From Treponema sp. (GTDB lineage Bacteria; Spirochaetota; Spirochaetia; Treponematales; Treponemataceae), in assembly GCA_017551705.1 (NCBI GenBank), contig JAFZLA010000071.1, positions 24,528-88,527 of the forward strand: a stretch of 64,000 nt of DNA, written 5' to 3'. Shown here piece after piece: positions 1 through 8,500 of this stretch. Below the pieces are notes generated by a model that searched no databases, was not told the origin of the DNA, and worked only from the letters and a program-made list of their open reading frames with translations. A program made the translations under genes and the position numbers. Each line of letters starts with the position of its first letter. Position 1 is the first letter of the stretch.

Positions 1-731
1 TAAACGCTCTTGCCACAATCGCCATACGGTCAAGTTTTTTTGCTTTGGCAAAAATCGGCTGCTGGTTTTTGATTGGAAGCGGCTTTAGAGGGCGCAAGAA
101 TTTGCGCGGAGTCAAGAACGCGGTCTTTGTCTGCAACCATGTCCACAACCTTGACAACGAGATGGCGCGCTGGATGTGCTGGGGCCACAAGCTTTACATC
201 GTCGTAGCCGAGTTCAACAACATGAACACTTTTTTGGGGAGCGTGATGCGCGCCGGCGGCATATTCCCCCTGAGCGGAAATTTTAGCGCGATGAAAAAGT
301 TCACCGCCGCGGTCAACGAAGTTTTGCACACTAGGCGCGGGTCGGTTTTGTTCTTTCCCGAAAAATCGATGTGGCCTTACTACGAGCAGCCCAGGCCCTT
401 TATGGACGGAGCCTTTCACGCCGCGGCCTTGAACAACGTTCCTGTCGTGCCCCTTTTTATCGTATGGCATGAACCTCGCGGCCTTGACAAGCTTTTCTTT
501 AAACGAAAGCGCGCCGAGATGCGGGCCCTTAAGCCCATTTACCCCAAGGCCGAGCTTAGCCGCAAGGAAAACATCGCCTACCTTCGCGACGAGGCCTTTA
601 AGGAACAGTGCGAATGTTACAAAGAGTATTACGGCCGCGAGCCTGACACGAAAAACGCCAAGTTCACTTTGGAAGAAATTTTCCAAAAGGGATACGAGGC
701 CTATTTGGCAAGCGGCAATAAAAGCGAATGA
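1..731 (+). CDS. PlsC-like 1-acyl-glycerol-phosphate acyltransferase, 5'-truncated
   Basis: Probable membrane-associated acyltransferase that esterifies lysophosphatidate in phospholipid synthesis. The visible protein has the HX4D motif of the PlsC superfamily (NHVHNLD) and, about 75 residues later, an FPEKS block in place of the usual FPEGT. The reading frame (codons from base 3) has no stop back to the left edge. A TTG at 45 could start it, but the upstream residues look like coding sequence, so the gene probably begins outside the window. About 90 bases separate it from metN. Lysine in place of Gly in the FPEG block makes the exact acyl acceptor uncertain. Confidence 0.75.
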   Translation, partial: NALATIAIRSSFFALAKIGCWFLIGSGFRGRKNLRGVKNAVFVCNHVHNLDNEMARWMCWGHKLYIVVAEFNNMNTFLGSVMRAGGIFPLSGNFSAMKKFTAAVNEVLHTRRGSVLFFPEKSMWPYYEQPRPFMDGAFHAAALNNVPVVPLFIVWHEPRGLDKLFFKRKRAEMRALKPIYPKAELSRKENIAYLRDEAFKEQCECYKEYYGREPDTKNAKFTLEEIFQKGYEAYLASGNKSE

Positions 732-823
732 AAGCCCAAAAGCGGATGATTGCCGCATAAGCCGCAACAAACGCTTTCGCGAAGGCTCAGCGTTCAGCGG
801 TAATTTTTGAAAACGAGGTTGGA

Positions 824-1825
824 ATGTCAATAAAGCTTGAAAACTTAAAAAAGGAATACACGCTGGCCGACGGAACGCGGGTCAACGCGGTAAACGGCGT
901 CAGCCTTGAGATTCCTTCAAACACGATTTATGGAATCATAGGAAAAAGCGGCGCGGGAAAGTCAACCCTTGTCCGCCTTGTAAGCTTGTTGGAGCGGCCC
1001 GACAGCGGAGCCGTCTATTATGACGACAAGCGCGTGGACGACCTAAAAAAATACGAGCTTATCGAGCAGCGCCGCCACGCCGGAATGATTTTCCAAAACT
1101 TCAACTTGTTCAGCTCCCGCAGCGCCGCGGGCAACATCGCGTACCCCTTGGAGATTTGCAAAACGCCAAAGGATCAAATCAAAAAGCGCGTTGAGGAACT
1201 CTTGGCGCTTGTAGGCTTGGAAGGCCGCGGCGACGCAAAAATCAGTTCCCTCTCAGGCGGACAAAAGCAGCGAGTGGCCATAGCCCGCGCGCTTGCAAAC
1301 TATCCCAGCATTCTTTTTTGCGACGAGGCCACAAGCGCGCTTGACCCGCAAACGACGCGCGCGATTTTGGAATTGATTAAAGACTTGCAAAAAAAGATGA
1401 GCCTTACCGTCGTTATGATTACCCACCAAATGGAAGTCGTGCGCGACGCTTGCTCATTGGTCAGCGTCCTTGACGAAGGCCGGGTAGTGGAAGAGGGAAG
1501 CGTCTCCGACATTTTTACCAGGCCCAAAGCCGCCATTACAAAAGAGTTCATGGCCAACATTCGCGCCGCGAACTTTGTGCAGTGGTCGGACCAAAAGGGC
1601 GGCTACGTCTTGCGCTTTGAGGGCGACCTTACCGACAAGACCCTTGTGAGCGAATTGATTAAAAAGTTTGACATCGAAGTCAACATTCGCGGCGGCGGCA
1701 TTCAAAACGTACAGGACAAAAAAGTCGGAGTCTTGCGCGCCGACATCAGCGGAGCCGAATTGCAAAAGGCGATTGCCTTTTTAAAGGACAACGGCGTGAT
1801 TGTTCAAGAGGAGAGGGGGGAATAA
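824..1825 (+). CDS. metN: Methionine ABC transporter ATP-binding protein MetN
   Basis: ATPase of the D/L-methionine importer MetNIQ, peripheral on the inner face of the cytoplasmic membrane. Of 333 residues, 1-240 form the nucleotide-binding domain: Walker A GKSGAGKST at about 40-48, signature LSGGQ near 144, Walker B ILFCDEATSALD and the switch His (MITHQ). Residues from about 255 to the end match the C-terminal NIL/ACT-like domain through which methionine inhibits MetN transport, so feedback control is likely. The ATG follows a GAGGTTGG-type ribosome site. metI starts two bases after its stop. Confidence 0.93.
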   Translation: MSIKLENLKKEYTLADGTRVNAVNGVSLEIPSNTIYGIIGKSGAGKSTLVRLVSLLERPDSGAVYYDDKRVDDLKKYELIEQRRHAGMIFQNFNLFSSRSAAGNIAYPLEICKTPKDQIKKRVEELLALVGLEGRGDAKISSLSGGQKQRVAIARALANYPSILFCDEATSALDPQTTRAILELIKDLQKKMSLTVVMITHQMEVVRDACSLVSVLDEGRVVEEGSVSDIFTRPKAAITKEFMANIRAANFVQWSDQKGGYVLRFEGDLTDKTLVSELIKKFDIEVNIRGGGIQNVQDKKVGVLRADISGAELQKAIAFLKDNGVIVQEERGE

Positions 1826-1826
1826 A

Positions 1827-2477
1827 ATGCAAATATTCACTCTTGTGGCGCAGGCCACAGTTCAAACTTTGGAAATGGTAATCTTTAGCACACTGTTCTC
1901 AACCTTGCTGGGCTTTCCGCTTGGAATCCTTTTGTGCATGACTGGCCCTTCGGGCATCACTCCAAAGAAAAAGCTCAACGCGGTCATCAGCCGAATCGTA
2001 AACGTCTTGCGCTCGTTTCCGTTCATCATCTTGATGATACTTTTGTTCCCGCTGTCGCGCTTGATTTTGGGAACCAGCATCGGAACCGTCGCTACAATCG
2101 TTCCCCTTAGCATCGCCGCCGCTCCCTTTGTTGCCCGCGTCATAGAGACCGCGCTTAACGAAGTGGACCCCGAAGTTGTCAAGGCCGCCCGCGCGATGGG
2201 AAGCCAAAACCGCCAGATAATCTTTAAAGTCTTGGTCCCCGAGGCCATGCCTTCGATTGTGTCCGGCATCACGCTTACGATAATCAACTTGATTGGATAC
2301 TCGGCCATGGCGGGAGCCATCGGCGGCGGCGGCTTGGGAGACCTTGCCATCCGCTACGGCTACCAGCGCTTTAGGACCGACGTAATGTTCTGGTCGGTGG
2401 TGGTCATTTTGGTTTTGGTCGAACTGATTCAGTTTGTGGGAACCCGCATTTCCAACAAAATGCTGGCTTCCCGGTAG
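1827..2477 (+). CDS. metI: Methionine ABC transporter permease MetI
   Basis: Membrane-spanning subunit of the methionine importer, 216 residues with about five hydrophobic segments. The coupling-helix region EVDPEVVKAARAMGS is the EAA loop that docks onto MetN. The ATG at 1827 is preceded by GAGGAGAGGGGGG, an unusually strong Shine-Dalgarno stretch that lies inside the end of metN. An in-frame alternative start at 1800 lies within metN and is less likely. It is followed by a separate promoter and metQ, so the binding protein can be expressed above the level of the membrane complex. Confidence 0.92.
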   Translation: MQIFTLVAQATVQTLEMVIFSTLFSTLLGFPLGILLCMTGPSGITPKKKLNAVISRIVNVLRSFPFIILMILLFPLSRLILGTSIGTVATIVPLSIAAAPFVARVIETALNEVDPEVVKAARAMGSQNRQIIFKVLVPEAMPSIVSGITLTIINLIGYSAMAGAIGGGGLGDLAIRYGYQRFRTDVMFWSVVVILVLVELIQFVGTRISNKMLASR

Positions 2478-2534
2478 CGTCCGCCGCGGCTTGTTACCAG
2501 AATAAAAAAAATTTGTTTTTTTTTCAAAACCCGC

Positions 2535-2590
2535 TTGACACTTTTTGTGAAAGACGGTATAAAATGAGCATAACCTAGTTTACCGCTAGG
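2535..2590 (+). promoter_or_regulatory. metQ promoter with leader inverted repeat
   Basis: TTGACA (2535-2540) and TATAAA (2558-2563) are 17 bases apart, a near-consensus sigma-70 promoter. The predicted start near 2570 leaves a leader of roughly 37 bases. That leader holds the inverted repeat CCTAG-7 nt-CTAGG (2574-2590) directly before GGAGG and the metQ ATG. It could be an operator or a small translation-modulating hairpin. The leader is far too short for a SAM riboswitch. Confidence 0.7.
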
Positions 2591-2606
2591 AAATGGAGGT
2601 AATAAC

Positions 2607-3401
2607 ATGAAAAAGATTATTTTGACAGCATTGGCTCTTTTGGCCGCGACATCAACATTCGCCAAAAAGAACAATAAGAACGGCCCGCTCGTAATCGGCG
2701 CGACACCCGTTCCCCACGTGCAGTTGCTTGAATTGGTCAAGGCCGACGTTGAGGCCAAGGGCTACAAGCTCGAGATTCGCGAAATGACAGACTATGTCAT
2801 TCTTAACGACGCTCTTGAGACAGGCGAATTGGACGCCAACTTTGACCAGCACATTCCTTACATGAACGCGACAAACAAGGACAAGGGCTACCACCTTGTT
2901 AACGCAGGCGGAGTTCACATCGAGCCTTTCGCCTTGTATTCAAAGAAGTACAAGAGCTTGGCCGACATTCCCGCCAAGGCCAAAATCGCCATTCCCAACG
3001 ACCCGACAAACGGCGGACGCGCCTTGCTCTTGCTCCAGGCCGCCGGCTTGATCACTCTTGACAAAAAGGCCGGAATCACAGCCACTCCGCTTGACGTTAC
3101 AAGCAACCCCAAAAAGTTGCAGTTTGTAGAGACTGACGCCGCCAGCCTTCCTCGCGTTTTGGCCGACGTTGACGCCGCCACAATCAACGGAAACTACGCC
3201 ATTCCCGCGGGCCTCAGCGCCGCCAAGGACGGACTTTATGTCGAAGGCAAAGACTCTCCTTACGTGAACATCATCGCGGTAAAGAAGGGCAACGAAAAGG
3301 ACCCCCGCGTGGTCGCGCTTGTTCAGGCCTTGCAGAGCCAGAAGGTAAAGGACTGGATTAAAAAGAGCTTCCCCAACGGCGAAGTTGTAGCCGCCTTCTA
3401 A
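2607..3401 (+). CDS. metQ: Methionine-binding periplasmic protein MetQ (NlpA family)
   Basis: Substrate-binding component of MetNIQ, 264 residues. After an N-terminal signal peptide (MKKIILTALALLAATSTFA) the mature part follows the NlpA/MetQ pattern: LVIGATPVPH, then EIREMTDYVILNDALETGELDANFDQH and later IAIPNDPTNGGRALLLLQ. Most MetQ proteins are lipoproteins, but this one has no Cys at the signal-peptide junction and the signal ends AxA-like before KK, so it is probably a soluble periplasmic protein cleaved by signal peptidase I. Strong GGAGG site and own promoter. The next gene starts three bases past its stop and is probably co-transcribed. Confidence 0.9.
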   Translation: MKKIILTALALLAATSTFAKKNNKNGPLVIGATPVPHVQLLELVKADVEAKGYKLEIREMTDYVILNDALETGELDANFDQHIPYMNATNKDKGYHLVNAGGVHIEPFALYSKKYKSLADIPAKAKIAIPNDPTNGGRALLLLQAAGLITLDKKAGITATPLDVTSNPKKLQFVETDAASLPRVLADVDAATINGNYAIPAGLSAAKDGLYVEGKDSPYVNIIAVKKGNEKDPRVVALVQALQSQKVKDWIKKSFPNGEVVAAF

Positions 3402-3404
3402 TTG

Positions 3405-4538
3405 ATGAAGCTAAAGCTTAAGTTCATAATTCCGCTTGCCATCTTGTTGGCGGGCGGATATTTTTTCTACGATTACTATTCCTCTGCCCAAACAAAGGAA
3501 ATTCCTTACGCAAACTTTTGCCAGCTTGTTGAGGCTGGAAAGGTTGCCAGCGCCAAAATAGGCGAGGGCGCGATTTTTTTTGAAAGCGACGGAATGGAGC
3601 TAAAGACGCAAAATCCCGATTCGCCGACGCTCAAGGAATTCTTGCTTAGGAACGGAGTCCAAGTCCAAACCGAAAAATCTTATGCCGATATAATTTCGCT
3701 TGCGCTTGACGTTTTGTTTTACGGAATCTTCTTTGCCATAATTTTTGGCGTGTTCAAAAAATTCATTTCGCCCAACACATTCAAGGTTGTAAAAAAGACC
3801 GGCGTCAAGTTTGGCGACGTTGTCGGAATGGAAGACCTCAAGCGCGACATGGCGCAAGTGATGGAGATAATGAAAAACCCCCGCGAATGGCAAAAGCGGG
3901 GAGTGCGAATGCCCAAGGGCATATTGCTGGAAGGCGATCCCGGAAACGGAAAAACTCTTTTTGCAAAAGCGTTGGCAGGCGAGGCCAGCGTAAACTTTAT
4001 CCCGGCCAAGGCCACAGATTTTGAGTCGATGTTCATGGCAATCGGACCTTTAAAAGTAAAATTGCTTTTTGCCAAAGCCCGCCGCCGCGCGCCCTGCATT
4101 GTCTTTATCGACGAGTTTGACGGAATCGGAACAAGGCGCAATTATTCTGGAAGCGCGATAGAGACCGAGAACACCCGCATCGTCACCGCGCTCCTTAACG
4201 AGCTTGACGGCTTTGAGCCTACCAAGGGCGTTTTGGTCGTGGCCGCCACAAACAGCGTCGCAGCGCTCGACCCGGCTTTGATTCGCCCAGGCCGCTTTGA
4301 CGCGCGCTTTAAGGTTCCTTACCCTGACGCAAAGGCCCGTGTCGAGCTTGTCCAAAAATACACCAAGGCCAAGCGCCGGGCAGATGAATGTTCCGACCAA
4401 AAATTGGCCGCCCTATTCGAAGGGTTCTCTTGTTCAAAAATCGAAAGCGTCCTAAACAAGGCCGCCCTAATCGCCGCCCAATCCTCCCGCGCGGAATTTA
4501 CGCTGGACGACGTAAACGCCGCGATCCGCGCTTTATAA
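3405..4538 (+). CDS. FtsH-like membrane AAA+ ATPase lacking the protease domain
   Basis: 377 residues laid out like the N-terminal half of FtsH: transmembrane helix 8-24, a short external domain, transmembrane helix about 97-118, then an AAA+ module. The AAA+ part has GDPGNGKT (177-184), Walker B CIVFIDE (231-237), a pore-loop-like FMAIG and the second region of homology ending RPGRFD (294-299) with both Arg fingers. It stops straight after the helical lid domain. There is no M41 zinc-protease domain and no HEXXH. ATG at 3405 is preferred to TTG at 3402. The gene abuts metQ. It could be an unfoldase or regulator of membrane proteins, and nothing here shows what it acts on. Confidence 0.85.
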   Translation: MKLKLKFIIPLAILLAGGYFFYDYYSSAQTKEIPYANFCQLVEAGKVASAKIGEGAIFFESDGMELKTQNPDSPTLKEFLLRNGVQVQTEKSYADIISLALDVLFYGIFFAIIFGVFKKFISPNTFKVVKKTGVKFGDVVGMEDLKRDMAQVMEIMKNPREWQKRGVRMPKGILLEGDPGNGKTLFAKALAGEASVNFIPAKATDFESMFMAIGPLKVKLLFAKARRRAPCIVFIDEFDGIGTRRNYSGSAIETENTRIVTALLNELDGFEPTKGVLVVAATNSVAALDPALIRPGRFDARFKVPYPDAKARVELVQKYTKAKRRADECSDQKLAALFEGFSCSKIESVLNKAALIAAQSSRAEFTLDDVNAAIRAL

Positions 4539-4540
4539 TT

Positions 4541-4594
4541 CCGCAACCAGTACCGCTGTTCGCGCGAGCTTTGCTGCGAGCGCGAATGTTGCGG
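4541..4594. repeat. Nested inverted repeat between convergent genes
   Basis: CCGCAAC (4541-4547) pairs with GTTGCGG (4588-4594), and inside it TTCGCGC (4559-4565) pairs with GCGCGAA (4580-4586). It begins two bases after the stop of the AAA+ gene and lies between it and arfB, which converges on it. It may act as a transcription-end or processing hairpin, but no T-run follows at once, so it is not a textbook terminator. Confidence 0.6.
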
Positions 4595-4646
4595 TTTATG
4601 CGGTAATCGAGCGTTTTTGGGCTTACGATGATTTTTTTTTGCCGCT

Positions 4647-5057
4647 TTAAAACCTTTCTCTGCGCAGGGCCTTTATTTTTGACCGCAGCTTTTTGCGCAA
4701 AAGGCGCTCCTCTTTTGACGCGGCGGTGGGCTTGGTCTTTTTGCGCTTTTTGGGCAAGACGGCGGCGGCCGCGATTTTTGCCTTGAGCCGTTCCACAGCG
4801 ATCGCCCGGTTGCGCTCCTGAAAGCGCTCATCCTCCGCCTCCACAAAAACTTTTCCTTCTATATTTGTGCAGTTCTTTAGCCGCGACTTTGCCTGCTCCC
4901 GCTCAGGCTGCGTCAAGCCCGCCAGGCTTTCAAAGGCCACGGCGGCGCGAACCTTGGTGTTGACCTTGTTCACATTCTGCCCGCCCGCTCCCCCAGACCG
5001 CGCAAAGCTCAACTCGAGATTCTTATCTATTGATTCAAACAGCGCCGTTTTGTCCAT
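4647..5057 (-). CDS. arfB: Ribosome-rescue peptidyl-tRNA hydrolase ArfB/YaeJ-like
   Basis: Codon-independent release factor homologue that enters stalled ribosomes lacking a stop codon and hydrolyses peptidyl-tRNA. 136 residues from ATG 5057, which has GGAGAT upstream. An in-frame ATG 36 bases further out lacks a better site. The catalytic GGQ is at residues 25-27 in SGGAGGQNVNKVNT, and the tail from about residue 95 is a Lys/Arg-rich extension (KKRKKTK, KLRSKIKALRRERF) of the kind that occupies the mRNA channel in ArfB. It lacks the codon-recognition domains of RF1/RF2 and is much shorter than they are. It converges with the AAA+ gene. Confidence 0.87.
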   Translation of the reverse strand: MDKTALFESIDKNLELSFARSGGAGGQNVNKVNTKVRAAVAFESLAGLTQPEREQAKSRLKNCTNIEGKVFVEAEDERFQERNRAIAVERLKAKIAAAAVLPKKRKKTKPTAASKEERLLRKKLRSKIKALRRERF

Positions 5058-5066
5058 ACAATCTCC

Positions 5067-5495
5067 ATATAGTTCTGGGCAAACATATTGCAAACAATAA
5101 CAAAAAAATGCTCCCAGTCACGTCTGCGGCCGGTCGGCACCGCTCGATATCGTCGCTTCACACATATTGCGCCTTGAAACTATTTTACTTCGCCGCTATC
5201 GCGGCGAGCGCAATATGAGTGCTGCCGCCGGTCGCAGCCGTTCCTTCGCGCATTTTTTTTACTGTTCGTCATGCGTTTGCCCAGAACAAACGGATGACAA
5301 GCAATTAAAACGCGGCGCGAAGGCGCGGGCGGCATTGCGGAAACATTCTGTTCGCGCCTGCCGCGATAGCGGCAGCGTTAATAGTTTCAAGGCGCGAACA
5401 GTATGTAGCGACGATATCGAGCGGTTTCGCGATGCCGACCGCAACTGGGAGCCGCGTTTTGTTTTTCCATATAATCCGTTTGTTCTGGGCAATTC
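5067..5495. repeat. Large imperfect palindrome of two inverted structured elements
   Basis: The roughly 510 bases between arfB and the giant gene contain no convincing ORF. They form one long inverted repeat centred near 5282: CTCCCAGT (5111) mirrors ACTGGGAG (5444), and CCGCTCGATATCGTCGCT (5140) mirrors its complement at 5407-5424. Each arm holds its own nested hairpin. On the left, CATATTGCGC (5163-5172) pairs with GCGCAATATG (5208-5217) around CGCCGC-TATC-GCGGCG (5191-5206). On the right, CTGTTCGCGCC (5348-5358) pairs with GGCGCGAACAG (5391-5401) around TGCCGC-GATA-GCGGCA (5359-5374). The stems differ between arms but stay paired, while the linker CTTGAAACTATT is conserved. TTGCCCAGAACAAACGGAT at 5277-5295 has a perfect inverted copy at 5474-5492. 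Confidence 0.85.
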
Positions 5496-5506
5496 TAGCG
5501 CTAATA

Positions 5507-5535
5507 TTGAAAAAAATCAAATTCTGCGCTACAAT
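5507..5535 (+). promoter_or_regulatory. Promoter of the giant beta-helix gene
   Basis: TTGAAA (5507-5512) and TACAAT (5530-5535) with a 17-base spacer, about 35 bases ahead of the GTG start and just outside the right end of the palindrome. AAGGAGG lies immediately before the start codon. Confidence 0.6.
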
Positions 5536-5569
5536 GATGTGTCCTTTTTTATGCGGAAGGAGGCGGATT

Positions 5570-8500
5570 GTGAAAAAGTTTGAATGCGTTAAAAAGTCTT
5601 TATTTTTGTCGGCTTTTGCGCTTGCGGCTTGTTTTGTTGCCGCGGCGGGCTTTTTTTCGTGCGACAATATGTTTGACAACGGCCCCAATTCTGGTTCTCA
5701 GGCCGCTCCCGCTCAAACCGCTACAACCACAACGTCCAATCCAACCGCTCCTGCCTCAAATGGCCAAGATATTTATGTAATCGTTAGAGGATCAGTGGGA
5801 GTGGGCAACGCGCTTCCGCAAGAAGTGTCAAAAAATGTCCAAGCCCTTGACGATTCCCTTGCGGCCGGCCCCGGTTCCGCTTTGCAAGAAGTGGCCAAGT
5901 CGGCCGACCCCCAGCTTGATGTGGGCAAGACCGCGGAGTACTACTACTATGTAATCGCCACGCCGCAAGATTCCATAGGCAACACTCCTGTCGAATATGG
6001 AAGGGAACAAAACAGCCTGGAAGTTGACGACGGAATTTTCAAGCGCGGCGAAAACGGAATAACCTACGACCTTCCGCTCAAAATAGGAAAATGGAAAATT
6101 GAGTGCGGCATAAAAAATTCCAGCGACGAGCCTGTCCTTAGGGACATTACCGACGTGATTGAGCTTACGGCTGACGATTCTGTGGTCAACAAAAGCTTTG
6201 TGGCAGCTCCTGTGGACCAAACTGGCAAAAAAGGAAAAATCGACCTTAAGATAAAAAAGTCTGCCAACTTCTCTTATGTAAAGCCTTTTTGCGTTGCCTT
6301 GTGGGGCCAAGATATGGACTCAACGCTGTTGGATTACACAGGAGACGATACGAGTTTTGGACTGGTTGTTCCCGACGTTCCCGCAGCCTCTTACGAAATG
6401 ACTCTTTGCTTTTACAACGAGAATGACGTGATGCTTTACGAGACCGTGCAGACAGTCAACGTCTTTGCCGGAATGACAACAAACACTTGGGTTTGCGGCG
6501 GAGGAGAAGACGACAAGCTGATTAAAACCGTAGACGGTAAAATTGTCTTTGATGTCGGAACGGACGCTTTGGCTTCGTACAAAAGAACTGCCTTTTATGT
6601 AAGCGCCAGCGGAAAAGACACCAACGACGGAAGCCGCTTGTCGCCGCTGCCTTCGGTCCAAGCCGCGGTCAACGTGATAGAGGCCACAGGAAGCGGCGAC
6701 AAGGACTACACAATTTATGTCAGCGGAACGCTAACGGGAAAGAACGTCTTGTTTTCCAGCGCGCTTGGCAGTTCAACGTCGGATACAAAAAAAGCGCGCT
6801 CTATAGTTTTGTCCAAACCCGAAGGAGCCACGGAAGACAGCGTCATCGCAGGCGGATTGTATTCTGAAACTGATGAAACCTACTGCAACGTCCTTTGTGT
6901 TGAGACAAGCGTTCCTATAACTGTAAAGGGCGTTAAGATTACAAGGGATCCATCTTTGGTTGCGCAAGGAAAAAAATCTCGTGGAATTTTAGTTAGCGCG
7001 GAAAAAGCCAATGTCACCCTGTTGGAAGGAACGGAAGTGTTTGGCAACAATGCTGGAGACGACACTGGCGGCGGCGGCGTTTATGTTTTAAGCGGAACGC
7101 TTTTAATAAAGGGCGCGAAAATTTGCAATAATCATGCGAATGACGGCGGCGGAATTGCAATGGTTGATGGCGGAACTGTCAAGATGAGTTCTGGCGAGAT
7201 AAGCGAAAACGATGGTTCATGCGGCGGCGGAATAAGCGTCTTGGGCGGCGAATTTACGATGACAGGCGGCGCGATAAGCAAAAACACTGCTTCGGACCGG
7301 GGCGGCGCTGTCTACAACCAAGCAAAGTTTGAAATCAGCGGCGGGGCTTACATTCCTTACGGCGACGCGGCCGGAAACAAGGGCGCTGGAAAGAACGACG
7401 TTTGCCTTGACTATGACAATACAAACAAAGTTTACAAATGCATGACTGTCGCCGGCTGGCTCAACCCGCCCGCCGAGGCAGGAAGCGACAAGACGGTGGC
7501 CACTATCACCGCTTTTGGTTGGCACCGTGGCCAGCAAATTTTATCCGCAAAAAGCGGCGTAAACTTGCAGCAATTTGCCGGCGCGGACAAAAAATATTTT
7601 GCCTTTACCGACAAGGACGCGTTCACAACGTGCAAAGCCTCGGCCCCGACGGTGGCCAAATTGCAGGCGCCGCTTTATGTAAGCCCAACAGGAGCGGAAG
7701 ACAACACCGGCTCCAAAGACTCGCCCTACAACAGCATCGCCACAGCGCTTAGCCATTTTAACGACCCCGAAGAAGACTGCGTCATAAACATCGACGGCGA
7801 GGTCAAAGGAACCAATGCGCTCGGAAACGGAGCGGACGGATCCTCACCTGTGCGTTGTTCAAAGCTTGTGCTGCAGGGCGCCAACGGCCTTTACGCGGCC
7901 GACACTGTTGTTGAAGGAAAGACGATAGCAAAAGGAACGCCCAAGGACAGCCTTAACGGAAACAAGGCGGATAATATCAGCGTCTTGTACATAAGCACGC
8001 CAGTTCCTGTTGTGATAAGAAACCTAAAAATTTTTGGCGGAACAGGCTTTTCTGCCGGCGGCATCACTCTGGGGGGCGGCATTTGTCAGTCAAACGCCAA
8101 CGTAACGCTGGACAGCGGAACACTGATAGGCGATGTCCTTAATCCTTCCGCGGCGGCCACAAGCGTTGACGACTGCGGAAACAAGGCGCAATTTGGAGGC
8201 GGCGTTTGCGTAAGCGGCGGAACACTTACCGTAAAAAGCGGCGCCGTCATAAGCCATAATTACGCCACGACGACGTCATACGCGAGGGGCGGCGGAATCT
8301 GCGTCGACACCAGCGGAAAACTTTTTATAGAAGACGGCGCCAAAATCATAGGCAACGCTTCCGCCAAACACGGCGGCGCGGTTTACAGCGAAGGACAAGT
8401 GACCATGACCGGCGGCGAAATCAGCCAAAACAAAGCCGATGCCAACGGCGGCGCGATTTACAACAACGGAACTTTTGAAATGAGCGGAAAGGCTTGGATT

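Noticed and set aside
732..823. SAM-binding riboswitch before metN
   Set aside because: The gap is only 92 bases with one weak stem (AACGCT/AGCGTT). No SAM riboswitch core could be recognised.
2571..2606. Riboswitch in the metQ leader
   Set aside because: Leader of about 37 bases is too short for known methionine-related riboswitches.
5432..5569. A further 46 codons upstream of the giant gene in the same frame
   Set aside because: They lie over the repeat and the promoter. The GTG at 5570 has AAGGAGG and is followed at once by a signal peptide.
5110..5583. Short open frames on both strands across the palindrome (for example 77-138 codons)
   Set aside because: They run through inverted repeats, have no ribosome sites and mirror one another, as expected when a palindrome is translated.
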